The notes beneath the pieces are model-generated. The model had not been told where the DNA came from and made no database searches. It saw only the letters and a program-made list of their open reading frames with translations. A stretch of DNA of 64,000 bases from Flavobacterium saliperosum (GTDB taxonomy: Bacteria; Bacteroidota; Bacteroidia; Flavobacteriales; Flavobacteriaceae). Location: assembly GCF_900100625.1 (NCBI RefSeq), contig NZ_FMTY01000005.1, positions 124,001-188,000 of the forward strand. Direction: 5' to 3'. Both the position numbers and the translations under genes were made by a program. Of the stretch, positions 1-9,029 are shown in pieces (the first letter of the stretch is position 1; every line of letters starts with the position of its first letter).

Positions 1-55
1 AGGATGAAAAGAAACCGAAAGACAGCATTGCTAAAAACAGAATTAAATTTTTCAT
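1..55 (-). CDS. N-terminus of a secreted protein, cut by the window edge
   Basis: An ATG on the minus strand at 55-53 opens a frame that stays open to the edge. The 18 visible residues read MKNLILFLAMLSFGFFSS, a Lys-Asn start followed by an uninterrupted hydrophobic core, which is a typical Sec signal peptide or lipoprotein leader. The body of the protein lies outside the window, so no function can be given. The gene is divergent from the DUF1697 gene. Confidence 0.6.
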   Translation of the reverse strand, partial: MKNLILFLAMLSFGFFSS

Positions 56-197
56 AATCAGGGTATTTTGGATTCAACATTAAGTGAATTTAACCATAAT
101 GGCTGAATTTCTTTTTCAGCGAACAGTGAAAATCGTTATCGGTTATTGTATTATCGTTAAAGAACAATAAATAAGAAGTTACTTCCAAATACATTTG

Positions 198-205
198 TAT
201 TTTTG
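198..205 (+). promoter_or_regulatory. -7 promoter motif of the DUF1697 gene
   Basis: TATTTTTG matches the Bacteroidota -7 consensus TAnnTTTG exactly. It lies 28 bases before the ATG at 234, giving a short leader. No TTG is visible at the usual -33 distance. Confidence 0.5.
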
Positions 206-233
206 AAGTTTATTTTGAAATTCAGGAATACCT

Positions 234-776
234 ATGAAAACCCACTTAGCACTTTTGCGCGGAATTAATGTTTCCGGTCATAACATGATTAAAATGGATG
301 CCTTGAAAACAATGCTTGAAGATGTTGGTTTTCAAAACGTTCAAACCTATATACAATCGGGGAATGTTTTTGTGGATTCGGAAGATGAAAGTCCTTCAGC
401 GGTTGGTTTTAAAATTAAGCAGGAAATTTTTAAGAGGTTTGGTCATGAGGTTCCTGTAGTGGTAATAGGGAAGGAAGATCTGGAAGCCTGTTTTAAAAAC
501 AATCCGTATCTCAAAGAAAATCACGCGGATACTAAAAAACTGTATGTGGCGTTTATATCTAAAGAATTGGCGTCTGGTGCTTTAAACGATTTGAAAATGA
601 GTCAGGTAAAGCCAGATGAAGCTTCGATTGATGCATCCAGAATTTATATAAAATATGATGTGGGTGCCGGAAAGACCAAATTTGATCAAAAGTACATTGA
701 AAAGAAATTAAATGTTACGGCAACTATCCGAAATTGGAATACGGTTTCAAATTTACATGCACTGTTTTCGAAATAA
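234..776 (+). CDS. DUF1697 family protein
   Basis: This 180-residue protein has the family's usual length and its N-terminal signature (LLRGINVSGHN, then TYIQSGNVFV around residues 40-50). The family is cytoplasmic, widespread in bacteria and has no established biochemical role. No signal peptide or membrane segment is seen. The gene stands alone: a divergent gene lies upstream, and a 222-base AT-rich gap without a recognisable feature separates it from rocD downstream. The ATG at 234 fits the -7 motif at 198-205. The family assignment is firm; the function is unknown. Confidence 0.85.
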   Translation: MKTHLALLRGINVSGHNMIKMDALKTMLEDVGFQNVQTYIQSGNVFVDSEDESPSAVGFKIKQEIFKRFGHEVPVVVIGKEDLEACFKNNPYLKENHADTKKLYVAFISKELASGALNDLKMSQVKPDEASIDASRIYIKYDVGAGKTKFDQKYIEKKLNVTATIRNWNTVSNLHALFSK

Positions 777-998
777 AGAAAATTATCACATTTTATTTGA
801 TTTTTGTTAACCTCTTGTAATATAACTCCTTCCTTTATTTTTTGTTATAATTAACTATAAATTAATTGATATCTGTTATAAAAACACTAAATTACACTGT
901 TAAAGTTTATTTTTTTCATTTTGAATTAGTAACTTGCGAAAAAATTAACCATTAAATAGTTACGTATAAAACAAAACTACTAAACCCCAATATTAATA

Positions 999-2243
999 AT
1001 GCAAGTTTTAGAAAAAATGAGTTCAGCAGAAGCAATTCAGTTAGAAGACAAATTCGGTGCGCACAATTACCACCCGTTGCCGGTTGTTTTGAGTAAAGGA
1101 GAAGGCGTATACGTGTGGGATGTGGAAGGTAAAAAGTATTATGATTTTCTATCTGCGTATTCTGCTGTAAATCAAGGACATTGTCATCCAAGGATTATAG
1201 GAGCCATGATGGAACAGGCGCAAACGCTTACCCTTACATCACGTGCTTTTTACAATGATAAATTGGGTGTTTACGAAGAGTTTGTAACCAATTATTTTGG
1301 TTTCGATAAAGTGCTTCCGATGAATACCGGCGCCGAGGCTGTGGAAACGGCTTTGAAATTGTGCCGTAAATGGGCTTATGAGAAAAAAGGAATCCATGAA
1401 AATGAGGCTCAGATAATCGTATGTGAGAATAATTTCCACGGAAGAACCACAACCATTATTTCGTTTTCCAACGATGAAAACGCGCGTAAAAACTTTGGAC
1501 CATACACCGCTGGATTTATAAAGATTGCCTATGATGATCTCGATGCTTTGGAAAAAGCAATCAGTTCTTCACCAAATATTGCCGGATTCCTTGTGGAGCC
1601 AATTCAGGGCGAAGCCGGAGTTTATGTGCCTTCTGAAGGATATTTGGCTAAAGCAAAAGTTTTATGTGAAAAATACAATGTTTTATTCATTGCCGACGAA
1701 GTTCAGACAGGAATTGCTCGTACCGGAAAATTATTAGCCGTTCACCACGAGAACGTGCAACCGGATATCTTAATTTTAGGGAAAGCATTGTCTGGAGGAG
1801 TTTATCCTGTTTCTGCCGTTTTGGCTAATGATTCCATCATGAATGTTATCAAACCGGGACAACACGGCTCTACTTTCGGCGGAAATCCCATTGCGGCTGC
1901 TGTTGCAATCGCTGCTTTGGAAGTAGTAACGGACGAGAAATTGGCTGAAAATGCCGAAAAATTAGGAAGACTTTTCCGTTCCGAGATTGGAAAATATATT
2001 GAAACATCATCTATTGCGACTTTAGTACGCGGAAAGGGATTGCTTAATGCTATTGTAATTAACGATACGGAAGAAAGCGATACAGCCTGGAATATTTGTA
2101 TGGCTTTGCGCGATAACGGTTTGTTGGCCAAACCAACCCACGGAAACATTATTCGTTTTGCACCGCCTTTAGTAATGGACAAAGAGCAATTGTTGGATTG
2201 TGTTCGCATTATTACCGAGACGCTGAAACAATTTGAAAAATAA
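999..2243 (+). CDS. rocD: Ornithine--oxo-acid aminotransferase
   Basis: A 414-residue class III PLP-dependent aminotransferase. It moves the delta-amino group of ornithine to 2-oxoglutarate, giving glutamate-5-semialdehyde, and links arginine breakdown to proline and glutamate. The fold-type I landmarks are present: the PLP-aspartate in FIADEVQTG (about D233), the Schiff-base lysine in ILGKALSGG (about K262) and HGSTFGGNP near residue 290. The N-terminal [10 protein letters not shown] and [13 protein letters not shown] segments are typical of ornithine aminotransferase and argue against acetylornithine aminotransferase (ArgD). The protein is cytoplasmic. It is a single-gene unit closed by the hairpin at 2261. 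ATG codons at 999 and 1017 are both possible starts; 999 keeps the usual N-terminal length. Confidence 0.93.
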   Translation: MQVLEKMSSAEAIQLEDKFGAHNYHPLPVVLSKGEGVYVWDVEGKKYYDFLSAYSAVNQGHCHPRIIGAMMEQAQTLTLTSRAFYNDKLGVYEEFVTNYFGFDKVLPMNTGAEAVETALKLCRKWAYEKKGIHENEAQIIVCENNFHGRTTTIISFSNDENARKNFGPYTAGFIKIAYDDLDALEKAISSSPNIAGFLVEPIQGEAGVYVPSEGYLAKAKVLCEKYNVLFIADEVQTGIARTGKLLAVHHENVQPDILILGKALSGGVYPVSAVLANDSIMNVIKPGQHGSTFGGNPIAAAVAIAALEVVTDEKLAENAEKLGRLFRSEIGKYIETSSIATLVRGKGLLNAIVINDTEESDTAWNICMALRDNGLLAKPTHGNIIRFAPPLVMDKEQLLDCVRIITETLKQFEK

Positions 2244-2260
2244 GCCTCATAGCATATAAT

Positions 2261-2290
2261 AAAAAAATCCGCTTTTAAGCGGATTTTTTT
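2261..2290. terminator. Bidirectional rho-independent terminator
   Basis: A perfect 14-bp stem (AAAAAAATCCGCTT paired with AAGCGGATTTTTTT) has a 2-base loop. It has U-tracts in both directions and sits between rocD and the convergent CCC-motif gene. Confidence 0.85.
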
Positions 2291-2304
2291 ATTTAAGAGA
2301 ATGG

Positions 2305-2634
2305 TTATTTGCCTTTTTGCAGTTCCTCAATCATTTCCATGTATTGCGATTGCATTTCTTCGTATTTTCCGGTTGCAAGCAGGTAAACAAGATAAATCAC
2401 AAAAAGGGCGCTGATAATCAGACTTACCAGGTTTATGATTTTCCATGTTTTTAAGGAGCCTGGAAGGTAACCCTCTGGATTTTCAGTCAAAAGTTTCTCA
2501 TCTTTATTGGCAAGGTAAAGACCAATTCCCGATAAAATCACGCCTAAGATGCCGTTTGTGCAGCAACATCCGATATAGGATAATATTCCCAGAATCATAA
2601 CTACTTGTTCATTCGGTAATTTTTGTTTTTCCAT
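2305..2634 (-). CDS. Small membrane protein with CCC motif
   Basis: A 109-residue protein with a hydrophobic N-terminal half (about 11-42) holding three consecutive cysteines at 23-25 (YIGCCCTNG), a charged loop (LANKDEKLL), a second membrane segment (about 70-88) and a hydrophilic tail. This matches the flavobacterial CCC-motif membrane proteins, which are related to DUF4190 and have no known function. The DUF2752 gene lies 29 bases upstream on the same strand, and the two are probably cotranscribed. A link to metal or thiol chemistry through the three cysteines would be speculation. Confidence 0.65.
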   Translation of the reverse strand: MEKQKLPNEQVVMILGILSYIGCCCTNGILGVILSGIGLYLANKDEKLLTENPEGYLPGSLKTWKIINLVSLIISALFVIYLVYLLATGKYEEMQSQYMEMIEELQKGK

Positions 2635-2663
2635 AATTTAAATATTGGTTAGTGATTGATTTC

Positions 2664-2936
2664 TTAAAAATGTTTTATGAAATAGGAGATTACCATAACG
2701 GCAGCATTGATTATTCCCAAGCTAACGATGTATTTATGGTAATTGCGGCTCTTGTCGATAAAATTAAGTCCTATTACAAAAAGAAAAGGAATCAGGGTGT
2801 AAATGGCAGGAAATAGGGTAAAGGCGTTTGCAAACTCGCCTTTAAGAAGCAGAACCAAAGCTCTTTGTGTTCCGCAGCCAAAACATTCAATTCCTAAAAA
2901 TTTTTTACTTAGACAGGGCAGCATGTATTCTTCCAT
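2664..2936 (-). CDS. DUF2752 membrane protein
   Basis: Translated from the ATG at 2936 this gives 90 residues. An upstream in-frame start at 3014 would add a stretch that does not fit the family. The hallmark LGIECFGCGTQRALVLLLKG segment, with its Cys-x-x-Cys pair, lies near the N-terminus and is followed by two or three membrane helices. DUF2752 proteins are small inner-membrane proteins of unknown role. Pairing with a CCC-motif gene downstream suggests a shared membrane function that cannot be named. Confidence 0.75.
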   Translation of the reverse strand: MEEYMLPCLSKKFLGIECFGCGTQRALVLLLKGEFANAFTLFPAIYTLIPFLFVIGLNFIDKSRNYHKYIVSLGIINAAVMVISYFIKHF

Positions 2937-3014
2937 AGTAAGCTTTTTCTGTAAGCCAAAGTAATAAAAAAATATATAATTTTGGAATAATAGTACTGCT
3001 ATTTTAAAGTTCAC

Positions 3015-3022
3015 TATTTTTG
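3015..3022 (+). promoter_or_regulatory. -7 promoter motif of the small membrane protein / Smr operon
   Basis: TATTTTTG matches TAnnTTTG and lies 17 bases before the ATG at 3039. No -33 TTG is visible. Confidence 0.5.
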
Positions 3023-3038
3023 AAAACTAAAAAAAATT

Positions 3039-3221
3039 ATGAAAACAATATATATACTACTTATTTTCGGACTGATGGGGTGGGCATTTTACGAGCAGAC
3101 CAAACCCAATCCGAATGTGTTTATTCAGGTGATAGGCGTACTGGCTTTTTTCTACGGAATGATGAAACTGATGTCTAAAGTGTCCTCAAATACTAATGAT
3201 AAAAAAGAAGAGGATGTTTAA
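3039..3221 (+). CDS. 60-residue membrane protein, unknown function
   Basis: Two hydrophobic stretches (about residues 3-18 and 29-44) are separated by a polar turn (YEQTKPNPN), so this is a hairpin-like inner-membrane protein with a charged C-terminus. I do not recognise a family. The stop codon overlaps the start of the Smr-domain gene by eight bases (ATGTTTAA), so the two are translationally coupled. The -7 motif just upstream supports expression. Confidence 0.6.
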   Translation: MKTIYILLIFGLMGWAFYEQTKPNPNVFIQVIGVLAFFYGMMKLMSKVSSNTNDKKEEDV

Positions 3222-3768
3222 TATAGGGGATAGGGTTTTTGTACTTGATGAAGACTTCAGTGGCGTAGTGGTTGGCTTTCAAAAAGAGCAGGTTATTGTC
3301 GAAACAGAGGACGGATTTATGATGACATATTTTGTCAACGAATTGATTAAAGAGCAGATTTCCAATGATTTAAAGTCTTTTACTTCAAGTCATAATATAA
3401 ATCAGGTTTTAAAAGAGAAAGAGCAGCCACAAAAGCGTTCTTTTGTGAAAGAAAAGAAATCCCGTAAGGAAGAATTTGTGCTGGAAGTCGATTTGCACAT
3501 CGAAAAATTAGTGCCTAATAAACGCGGAATGTCAAACTTTGATATCTTGAATTTACAGATGGAAACGGCAAAACGCCAACTCGATTTTGCGGTCAGAAAC
3601 CGAATGCCGAAAGTGGTTTTTATCCACGGTGTGGGTGAAGGGGTTTTAAAAGCCGAACTGGATTTTCTGTTGGGAAGGTATGAAGGGATTTCGTTTCAGG
3701 ATGCCAACTATCAGAAATACGGATTGGGTGCCACCGAAGTGTACATCAAACAAAATCCGAACCGGTAA
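3214..3768 (+). CDS. Smr-domain protein (MutS2 C-terminal-like)
   Basis: From the ATG at 3214 (MFNIGDRVFVLDEDF) the protein has 184 residues; an earlier in-frame ATG at 3196 adds only a lysine-rich stub. An N-terminal SH3-like beta domain (about 1-50) and a basic linker lead to a C-terminal Smr domain. That domain has the characteristic DLHIEKL motif, a helix (NLQMETAKRQLDFA) and VVFIHGVGEGVLKAEL. Smr domains bind or nick nucleic acids; in Bacteroidota these stand-alone proteins are often mislabelled MutS2. It is cytoplasmic. The exact substrate is unknown. Confidence 0.8.
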   Translation: MFNIGDRVFVLDEDFSGVVVGFQKEQVIVETEDGFMMTYFVNELIKEQISNDLKSFTSSHNINQVLKEKEQPQKRSFVKEKKSRKEEFVLEVDLHIEKLVPNKRGMSNFDILNLQMETAKRQLDFAVRNRMPKVVFIHGVGEGVLKAELDFLLGRYEGISFQDANYQKYGLGATEVYIKQNPNR

Positions 3769-3777
3769 AAATGGAAA

Positions 3778-4299
3778 TTATAAAGTAGTAGTGTAGGTTC
3801 CGAAAAGGTATTCGTCAAAAACAAACGAATCGTTGCTGCCCACAAACTGAATGTTGATAAACTTGATTTGGTGATTGTAGCCTGTTGTTGTAACTTCTCC
3901 AGTAATCTCATCGGTTATGGTAATGGCTGTGGTAATTATTTCAACCGTTCCTCCGTTAGCGGCAGTCCATTCGTTTGAAACTATAGGAGAGGCTGGCGGA
4001 ACATCCGCGCAAATGCTGCTGCTTGACACGTTATCACTGTATTTACGGTATAAAACACGGTTTATTGATGAAATGGTTGCAATTCTGGGTTCTCCGTCCG
4101 GTGTAATTTCATTGGGGAAATAAATGGATGGAATATCCAATAACAACATTTCCTCTTCATTGATTTTAAACAGAACTTCTTTGTTACTGCATTTCTGAAT
4201 GGCAACTGTGTCAAAGTTAAATGACTGTAAAACAATTTCGCCATCATCACAAGAGGATAAAAGCAGGGCACTAACCAATATTCCGAATAACTTTTTCAT
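3778..4299 (-). CDS. Lipoprotein, unknown function
   Basis: The start at 4299 gives 173 residues opening with MKKLFGILVSALLLSSCDDG, a clear lipoprotein signal peptide with lipobox LLSSC. An upstream start at 4329 would bury the signal. Two acidic residues follow the lipidated cysteine. The mature part is rich in beta-strand residues, Thr and Ile, with three further cysteines, and no family was recognised. It is convergent with the Smr gene (9-base gap) and divergent from the FHS transporter. Confidence 0.65.
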   Translation of the reverse strand: MKKLFGILVSALLLSSCDDGEIVLQSFNFDTVAIQKCSNKEVLFKINEEEMLLLDIPSIYFPNEITPDGEPRIATISSINRVLYRKYSDNVSSSSICADVPPASPIVSNEWTAANGGTVEIITTAITITDEITGEVTTTGYNHQIKFINIQFVGSNDSFVFDEYLFGTYTTTL

Positions 4300-4381
4300 A
4301 AGTAGCAATGTTTGGGACAAAAATAGCATTTTTAGATTGCAAAAGCCAATAAAAGAAATAACGAAAATTCAGCAATATTGC

Positions 4382-4389
4382 TATATTTG
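4382..4389 (+). promoter_or_regulatory. -7 promoter motif that decides the FHS transporter start
   Basis: TATATTTG matches TAnnTTTG. Transcription would begin about 4393, too close to the ATG at 4398 to leave a ribosome landing site, so the ATG at 4413 (MSSKHQ) is the better start. Confidence 0.55.
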
Positions 4390-4412
4390 AAATCCAAATG
4401 AAAAACGAATTT

Positions 4413-6191
4413 ATGTCATCTAAACACCAAACCAATTATCCTGCGCTCTATACGCTAATTACGGTCTTCTTTTTTTGGGGATTCATCGCAGCGGGAAACA
4501 GTATTTTTATTCCCTATTGCAAAATTAAATTTTCACTGGATCAGTTTCAGTCACAGTTAGTCGATTTTGCGTTTTATACGGCGTATTATGTGGGTGCCTT
4601 GTTGCTTTTTATTTTCGGCACCTCCAAGCAGAAGGATATTGTAGGGAGTTGGGGCTATAAAAAAAGTATTGTTTTCGGATTGTTGTTTTCCGCTTTGGGT
4701 GCCGGAGCGATGATTATTGCTGTAGAGGCCAATATCTATGCAGGAATGCTGGCCGGTTTATTCATCGTGGCGTTAGGGTTTTCGTTGCAACAAACCGCTG
4801 CCAATCCGTTTGCCATTTCCTTGGGTAATCCGAAAACGGGAGCCGATCGCGTGAATTTGGGTGGTGGAATCAACTCTTTCGGAACAACCATCGGACCTTT
4901 GGTGGTCGGATTAGCGCTTTTCGGAACTACGGCGTCGGTAACCGATGAGCAAATTAAAGGGTTGCCGTCAGACAAAGCGATATTGCTTTATATCTGTGTC
5001 GGACTTTTGTTCGTTGCTGCTGCGGCACTTTTCCGTTTTTCGAAAAAAGTTCCCGAAGGAATTTCCAACGAGCCCATGGAAAAAGCCAATAAGGCATTAC
5101 GCACCTTGTTAATCATGACAGGATTGCTGGCTATAATGTTTGCTCCAGTTTTTAACAGTTATAAGAGTAAAGAAGCACTTCAGATTGTAGATCTTGAAAG
5201 GAGAATAGAAACAATTAAAACACAGTTTTCCACTAATGAGGTACGTGATTTGTCTGGGGATGAACTGAATAGATTAAGAGCCGAAATCACTGTTCATGAG
5301 GCTGAAATAGGAACAATCAAACCGGGACTGGAACAGTACAGAATGTATTGGCTTTTGGGAGCGCTGATTGTTGTGGTAGGAGGATTGTTGTTTTCCTATA
5401 AAGCTGCTCAGAAAAATAGTGAAGGTTGGGGCGCCATGAAATATCCGCAACTGGTATTGGGTATGTTGGCCATCTTTACATACGTTGGCGTTGAAGTGGC
5501 TATCGGAAGTAATTTAACGGAATTATTGAAGTTGAAAGCGTTTGGCGGTTTCAGTGTTTCAGACAGCGCTCCGTATATTTCGATGTATTGGGGAAGTTTG
5601 ATGATTGGTCGTTGGGCCGGTGCCATAAGTGTATTTCATTTGAATAATACCAAAAAAACATTGGCTTTAATTATTGTTCCGCTAATTGCATTCGGAGTGA
5701 TTATCGGAGTAAATACATTGGCACAGAAAGACATGACTCCGTTGTATTATTATGTGGTTTGTGTCGTATTGCAGATTATAGCGTTCTTTATCAGTAAAGA
5801 CAAACCGGCACGCACGTTAACGATTTTCTCGATTTTCGGAGTTGCGGCCATGCTTATCGGATTGTTTTCAACAGGAACCGTGGCAATTTATGCTTTTTTA
5901 GCGGGCGGATTGGCGTGCAGTATCATGTGGCCGGCGATTTTCAGCTTGTCGATTATCGGATTAGGAAAATATACTTCTCAGGGTTCTGCTTTCCTGGTAA
6001 TGATGATTTTGGGTGGTGGTATCATTCCTCCGATTCAGGGTAAATTGTCTGATATTATCGGAATCCATCAATCCTATGTTATTCCGGTGCTTTGTTTCGG
6101 ATACTTGTTGTTCTTTGCGGTTGCCGTAAAATCAATGCTTAAAAAACAAGGAATTGAGGTAGATGAAATCGAAGTGGAAGCGGGGCATTAA
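4413..6191 (+). CDS. FHS-type sugar MFS transporter with long central insertion
   Basis: A 592-residue inner-membrane protein of the fucose-galactose-glucose/proton symporter branch of the major facilitator superfamily. The first helix ([18 protein letters not shown]) and the [16 protein letters not shown] and [10 protein letters not shown] segments are typical. FucP-like members usually have about 440 residues and 12 helices. This one carries an extra region around residues 230-340: two additional hydrophobic helices flank a charged, probably coiled-coil stretch ([28 protein letters not shown]). The substrate cannot be told from sequence. The gene stands alone, with a short gap before the EamA gene. 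Confidence 0.8.
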   Translation: MSSKHQTNYPALYTLITVFFFWGFIAAGNSIFIPYCKIKFSLDQFQSQLVDFAFYTAYYVGALLLFIFGTSKQKDIVGSWGYKKSIVFGLLFSALGAGAMIIAVEANIYAGMLAGLFIVALGFSLQQTAANPFAISLGNPKTGADRVNLGGGINSFGTTIGPLVVGLALFGTTASVTDEQIKGLPSDKAILLYICVGLLFVAAAALFRFSKKVPEGISNEPMEKANKALRTLLIMTGLLAIMFAPVFNSYKSKEALQIVDLERRIETIKTQFSTNEVRDLSGDELNRLRAEITVHEAEIGTIKPGLEQYRMYWLLGALIVVVGGLLFSYKAAQKNSEGWGAMKYPQLVLGMLAIFTYVGVEVAIGSNLTELLKLKAFGGFSVSDSAPYISMYWGSLMIGRWAGAISVFHLNNTKKTLALIIVPLIAFGVIIGVNTLAQKDMTPLYYYVVCVVLQIIAFFISKDKPARTLTIFSIFGVAAMLIGLFSTGTVAIYAFLAGGLACSIMWPAIFSLSIIGLGKYTSQGSAFLVMMILGGGIIPPIQGKLSDIIGIHQSYVIPVLCFGYLLFFAVAVKSMLKKQGIEVDEIEVEAGH

Positions 6192-6262
6192 GTCTTAATA
6201 AAATAATAATATCCAATTCGGAGCGGGGGAAATGATTTACCTTTGCTCCGAATTTCTTTTAT

Positions 6263-7195
6263 ATGCGAATCAACAAATACTATCTGGCCGCATTCATAGC
6301 CTTTGTTATATGGGGCTTCTTCAGTCTGGCGTTAAAGCCGATTCATCATTATCCTTCGTTGGATATTTTGTTTTACCGCGTTTTCTTTAGTGTGGTGCTT
6401 ATCTCGGCCATCAATTTGATTATCAGAAGGAATGTGCTTTTAAAAGACTGGAAAAACTACAAGTCAAAATCGAAATCAGACCGAAATAAAATTATTCGCG
6501 TGAATGTTGGCGGCGGATTACTGTTAACGGCCAATTGGTTTATTTTCATTTATGTGATGAATCATATCAGTGTTAAAGCCGCATCGTTTGCGTATCTGGT
6601 TTGCCCGATTCTCACAACCGTTTTGGCTTTCATTATTCTGAAGGAGAAATTGAGTAAATGGCAATGGACTGCTGTTGGAATCAGTGTTTTAGGATGTACG
6701 CTGCTTTCCTTTAACAGTTTTGCCGATATCTTTTACAGTCTGATTGTAGCGCTAACGTATGCTTTCTATCTGATTTCCCAGCGAAAAAATACCGAAGTGG
6801 ATAAGTTCGTCGGGCTGAATATTCAGATACTGACTTCCGGATTGATTTTATTGCCGTTTTTTCCGGCGTTCAGCGGACCGGTTCCAACCGACAGTCTCTT
6901 CTACATTTGTCTGGCTTTTATAGTCATTTTGTTTACCATAATTCCGTTGTTTCTGAATTTATTCGCACTTAAAGGAGTCAATTCATCTACAGTCGGAATC
7001 ATGTTGTATATCAATCCGTTGATAAATTTCGTTTTGGCGGTTTTTTATTATAAGGAAGCGGTCAATGAAATTCAGCTGATTTCGTATTCCCTGATTTTAA
7101 TTTCGATTATAGTTTTCAACGAAAAACTTATCTTTAACAGAAAATTGAACCCACAGAAAGTTACTGAATCTCATGAAGAAAATATATCTAGATAA
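6263..7195 (+). CDS. EamA/RarD-type membrane exporter
   Basis: A 310-residue inner-membrane protein of the drug/metabolite transporter superfamily, with about ten helices and the two-fold EamA repeat. The start (AAFIAFVIWGFFSLALKPI) and LDILFYRVFFS resemble RarD-type members, which tend to be described as metabolite exporters without a proven substrate. A long loop (about residues 70-88, SKSKSDRNKII) is unusually basic. The last 23 bases overlap the cysteine desulfurase gene, so the two are translationally coupled. Assignment to the superfamily is firm; the subfamily is moderately sure. Confidence 0.8.
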   Translation: MRINKYYLAAFIAFVIWGFFSLALKPIHHYPSLDILFYRVFFSVVLISAINLIIRRNVLLKDWKNYKSKSKSDRNKIIRVNVGGGLLLTANWFIFIYVMNHISVKAASFAYLVCPILTTVLAFIILKEKLSKWQWTAVGISVLGCTLLSFNSFADIFYSLIVALTYAFYLISQRKNTEVDKFVGLNIQILTSGLILLPFFPAFSGPVPTDSLFYICLAFIVILFTIIPLFLNLFALKGVNSSTVGIMLYINPLINFVLAVFYYKEAVNEIQLISYSLILISIIVFNEKLIFNRKLNPQKVTESHEENISR

Positions 7196-8294
7196 CGCCT
7201 CTACCACACCATTACGCCCTGAAGTTATTCAGGAAATGACCAAAGTGCTTTCGGAAGATTTCGGAAACCCGTCATCCACTCACAGTTTTGGACGAAGTGC
7301 TAAGGTTTTGATCGAATCGGCGCGCAAATCCATTGCGAAGCAACTTAACGCTGCAGCTTCCGAGATTATTTTCACGTCCTGCGGAACCGAAGCCAATAAC
7401 TGGATTTTGCGTTCGGCGGTAAAGGATTTGAAGGTTGAACGAATTATTACCAGTAAGATCGAGCATCATGCCGTTTTACATACGGTGGAAATGTTGCAGC
7501 ACGAATTTGGTATTCAGGTGGATTTTGTAGCTGTTAAACCCAATGGTGAAATCGATTTTACCGATTTGGTCGAATTGCTTTCACAGCAAAAAAAGACGTT
7601 GGTGAGTTTAATGCACGTGAATAACGAAATCGGTACGGTATTGAATGTGGAAAAAGCGGTTCGGCTTTGTCAGGCGCATAACGCGTTGTTTCATACCGAT
7701 ACGGTACAATCTGTCGGGAAAACCGAAATCGACGTACAAAAGACTCCGGTGGACTTTCTGGTGGCTAGTGCGCACAAGTTTCACGGTCCAAAAGGAGCAG
7801 GGTTTGCCTATGTTAAAAAGAACAGCGGTTTACAGCCCTTGTTTTTTGGAGGAGAGCAGGAAAAAGGATTTCGGGCCGGAACCGAAGCCGTACATCAGAT
7901 TGTAGGAATGGCAAAAGCACTGGAATTGGCCTACGAACATCTTAACGATGAAAGAAACTACATTTCCGAACTGAAAAACTACGCCAAAGAGCGTTTTGAG
8001 ATTGATTTTCCGGAAAGTAAAATTAACGGGGAAGATACCTTTTACAACATTCTGAATGTGAATTTGCCCTTGTCGGAAGAGAAAACAGCCATGCTTTTAT
8101 TTCATCTGGACATTAAAGGGATTGCGGTTTCCAGAGGAAGTGCCTGCCAGAGCGGAAGTGTGAAACCATCCCACGTTTTAGCCGAAATTCTCGATATGGA
8201 GGAAGTCAAGAAACCGAGTCTGCGTATTTCGTTCAGTCATTACAACACCAAAGAAGATATTGATGTGTTGATGGAAGGCTTAAAAGCGCTCTAA
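7173..8294 (+). CDS. Cysteine desulfurase, group I (IscS/NifS type)
   Basis: A 373-residue PLP enzyme that takes sulfur from cysteine as a persulfide for Fe-S clusters or tRNA thiolation. DNASTTPLRPEV opens the protein. The PLP lysine is in SAHKFHGPKG (about K202), and the persulfide cysteine is in RGSACQSGSV (about C325). The extended SACQSG loop marks group I rather than SufS. No scaffold or ferredoxin gene is adjacent, so a role in tRNA thiolation or another sulfur transfer is as likely as Fe-S assembly. It overlaps the EamA gene by 23 bases. Confidence 0.88.
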   Translation: MKKIYLDNASTTPLRPEVIQEMTKVLSEDFGNPSSTHSFGRSAKVLIESARKSIAKQLNAAASEIIFTSCGTEANNWILRSAVKDLKVERIITSKIEHHAVLHTVEMLQHEFGIQVDFVAVKPNGEIDFTDLVELLSQQKKTLVSLMHVNNEIGTVLNVEKAVRLCQAHNALFHTDTVQSVGKTEIDVQKTPVDFLVASAHKFHGPKGAGFAYVKKNSGLQPLFFGGEQEKGFRAGTEAVHQIVGMAKALELAYEHLNDERNYISELKNYAKERFEIDFPESKINGEDTFYNILNVNLPLSEEKTAMLLFHLDIKGIAVSRGSACQSGSVKPSHVLAEILDMEEVKKPSLRISFSHYNTKEDIDVLMEGLKAL

Positions 8295-8382
8295 ATCGGA
8301 TTTAAAATCAAGGAAAAAGATTTTTTCGTAAATTTAGTCGTCCCAAATTTATAGCGTCATTACGAATCTTAAATTTAGCGGT

Positions 8383-8997
8383 ATGAAAAAGTTTCTTCTT
8401 CTGTTTTTTACTGTTTTCAGCGTAACAGCTTACTCTCAAGGTAAAGGTGATGTAGAATTTGGACTTCATATCGGTGGCAACTTTTCCAATATTACACAAG
8501 CCGATTATACGTATTCTTATGCCATAGGTTTTAACGCCGGTGTTTCGATGGAGTACTATTTTTCAAATTCCTGGGGAATTAAAACCAAACTGATGTACGA
8601 TCAGATGGGGTGGAACGACGATGTGATTTATGACCCTGTTACGGATAGGTATGTCGATACCAATTTCAGACTGAATTACTTAACCATTCCGGTGATGGGC
8701 AAATACCATTTCGGAAATAAGAAAGAGTTTTATTTTAATGCAGGACCATATTTAGGAATTCTTCTGGAAGCCCACGATACGCGATACGATACCGATGTGA
8801 AAGAATTTTTTAACACTACCGATTTCGGACTGATGTTGGGTGTTGGATACACTGCTTTGCTATCCGAAAAGGTTAAGTTTTTTGCCGGTTTTGATGCCCG
8901 CGGCGGTGTAATTGATATTATTAAATACAATGAGAATCCGGTGGTTTTGAATTCCTGTATGAATTTTAATGTTGGAATAAACATGCTTCTGAAATAA
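8383..8997 (+). CDS. Outer-membrane beta-barrel protein (PorT-like)
   Basis: A 204-residue protein with signal peptide MKKFLLLFFTVFSVTAYSQG. The repeated amphipathic strands (DVEFGLHIGGNFS, GFNAGVSMEYYFS, WGIKTKLMYDQ) end in an aromatic-containing strand, the pattern of the eight-stranded outer-membrane barrels of Bacteroidota (OMP_b-brl_2/PorT-like). Such proteins are structural or of unknown function. It is convergent with the Mla operon. No transporter or regulator context gives a role. Confidence 0.75.
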   Translation: MKKFLLLFFTVFSVTAYSQGKGDVEFGLHIGGNFSNITQADYTYSYAIGFNAGVSMEYYFSNSWGIKTKLMYDQMGWNDDVIYDPVTDRYVDTNFRLNYLTIPVMGKYHFGNKKEFYFNAGPYLGILLEAHDTRYDTDVKEFFNTTDFGLMLGVGYTALLSEKVKFFAGFDARGGVIDIIKYNENPVVLNSCMNFNVGINMLLK

Positions 8998-9029
8998 CTT
9001 CTGATACACCATCTGTAAATAAGTGATTT

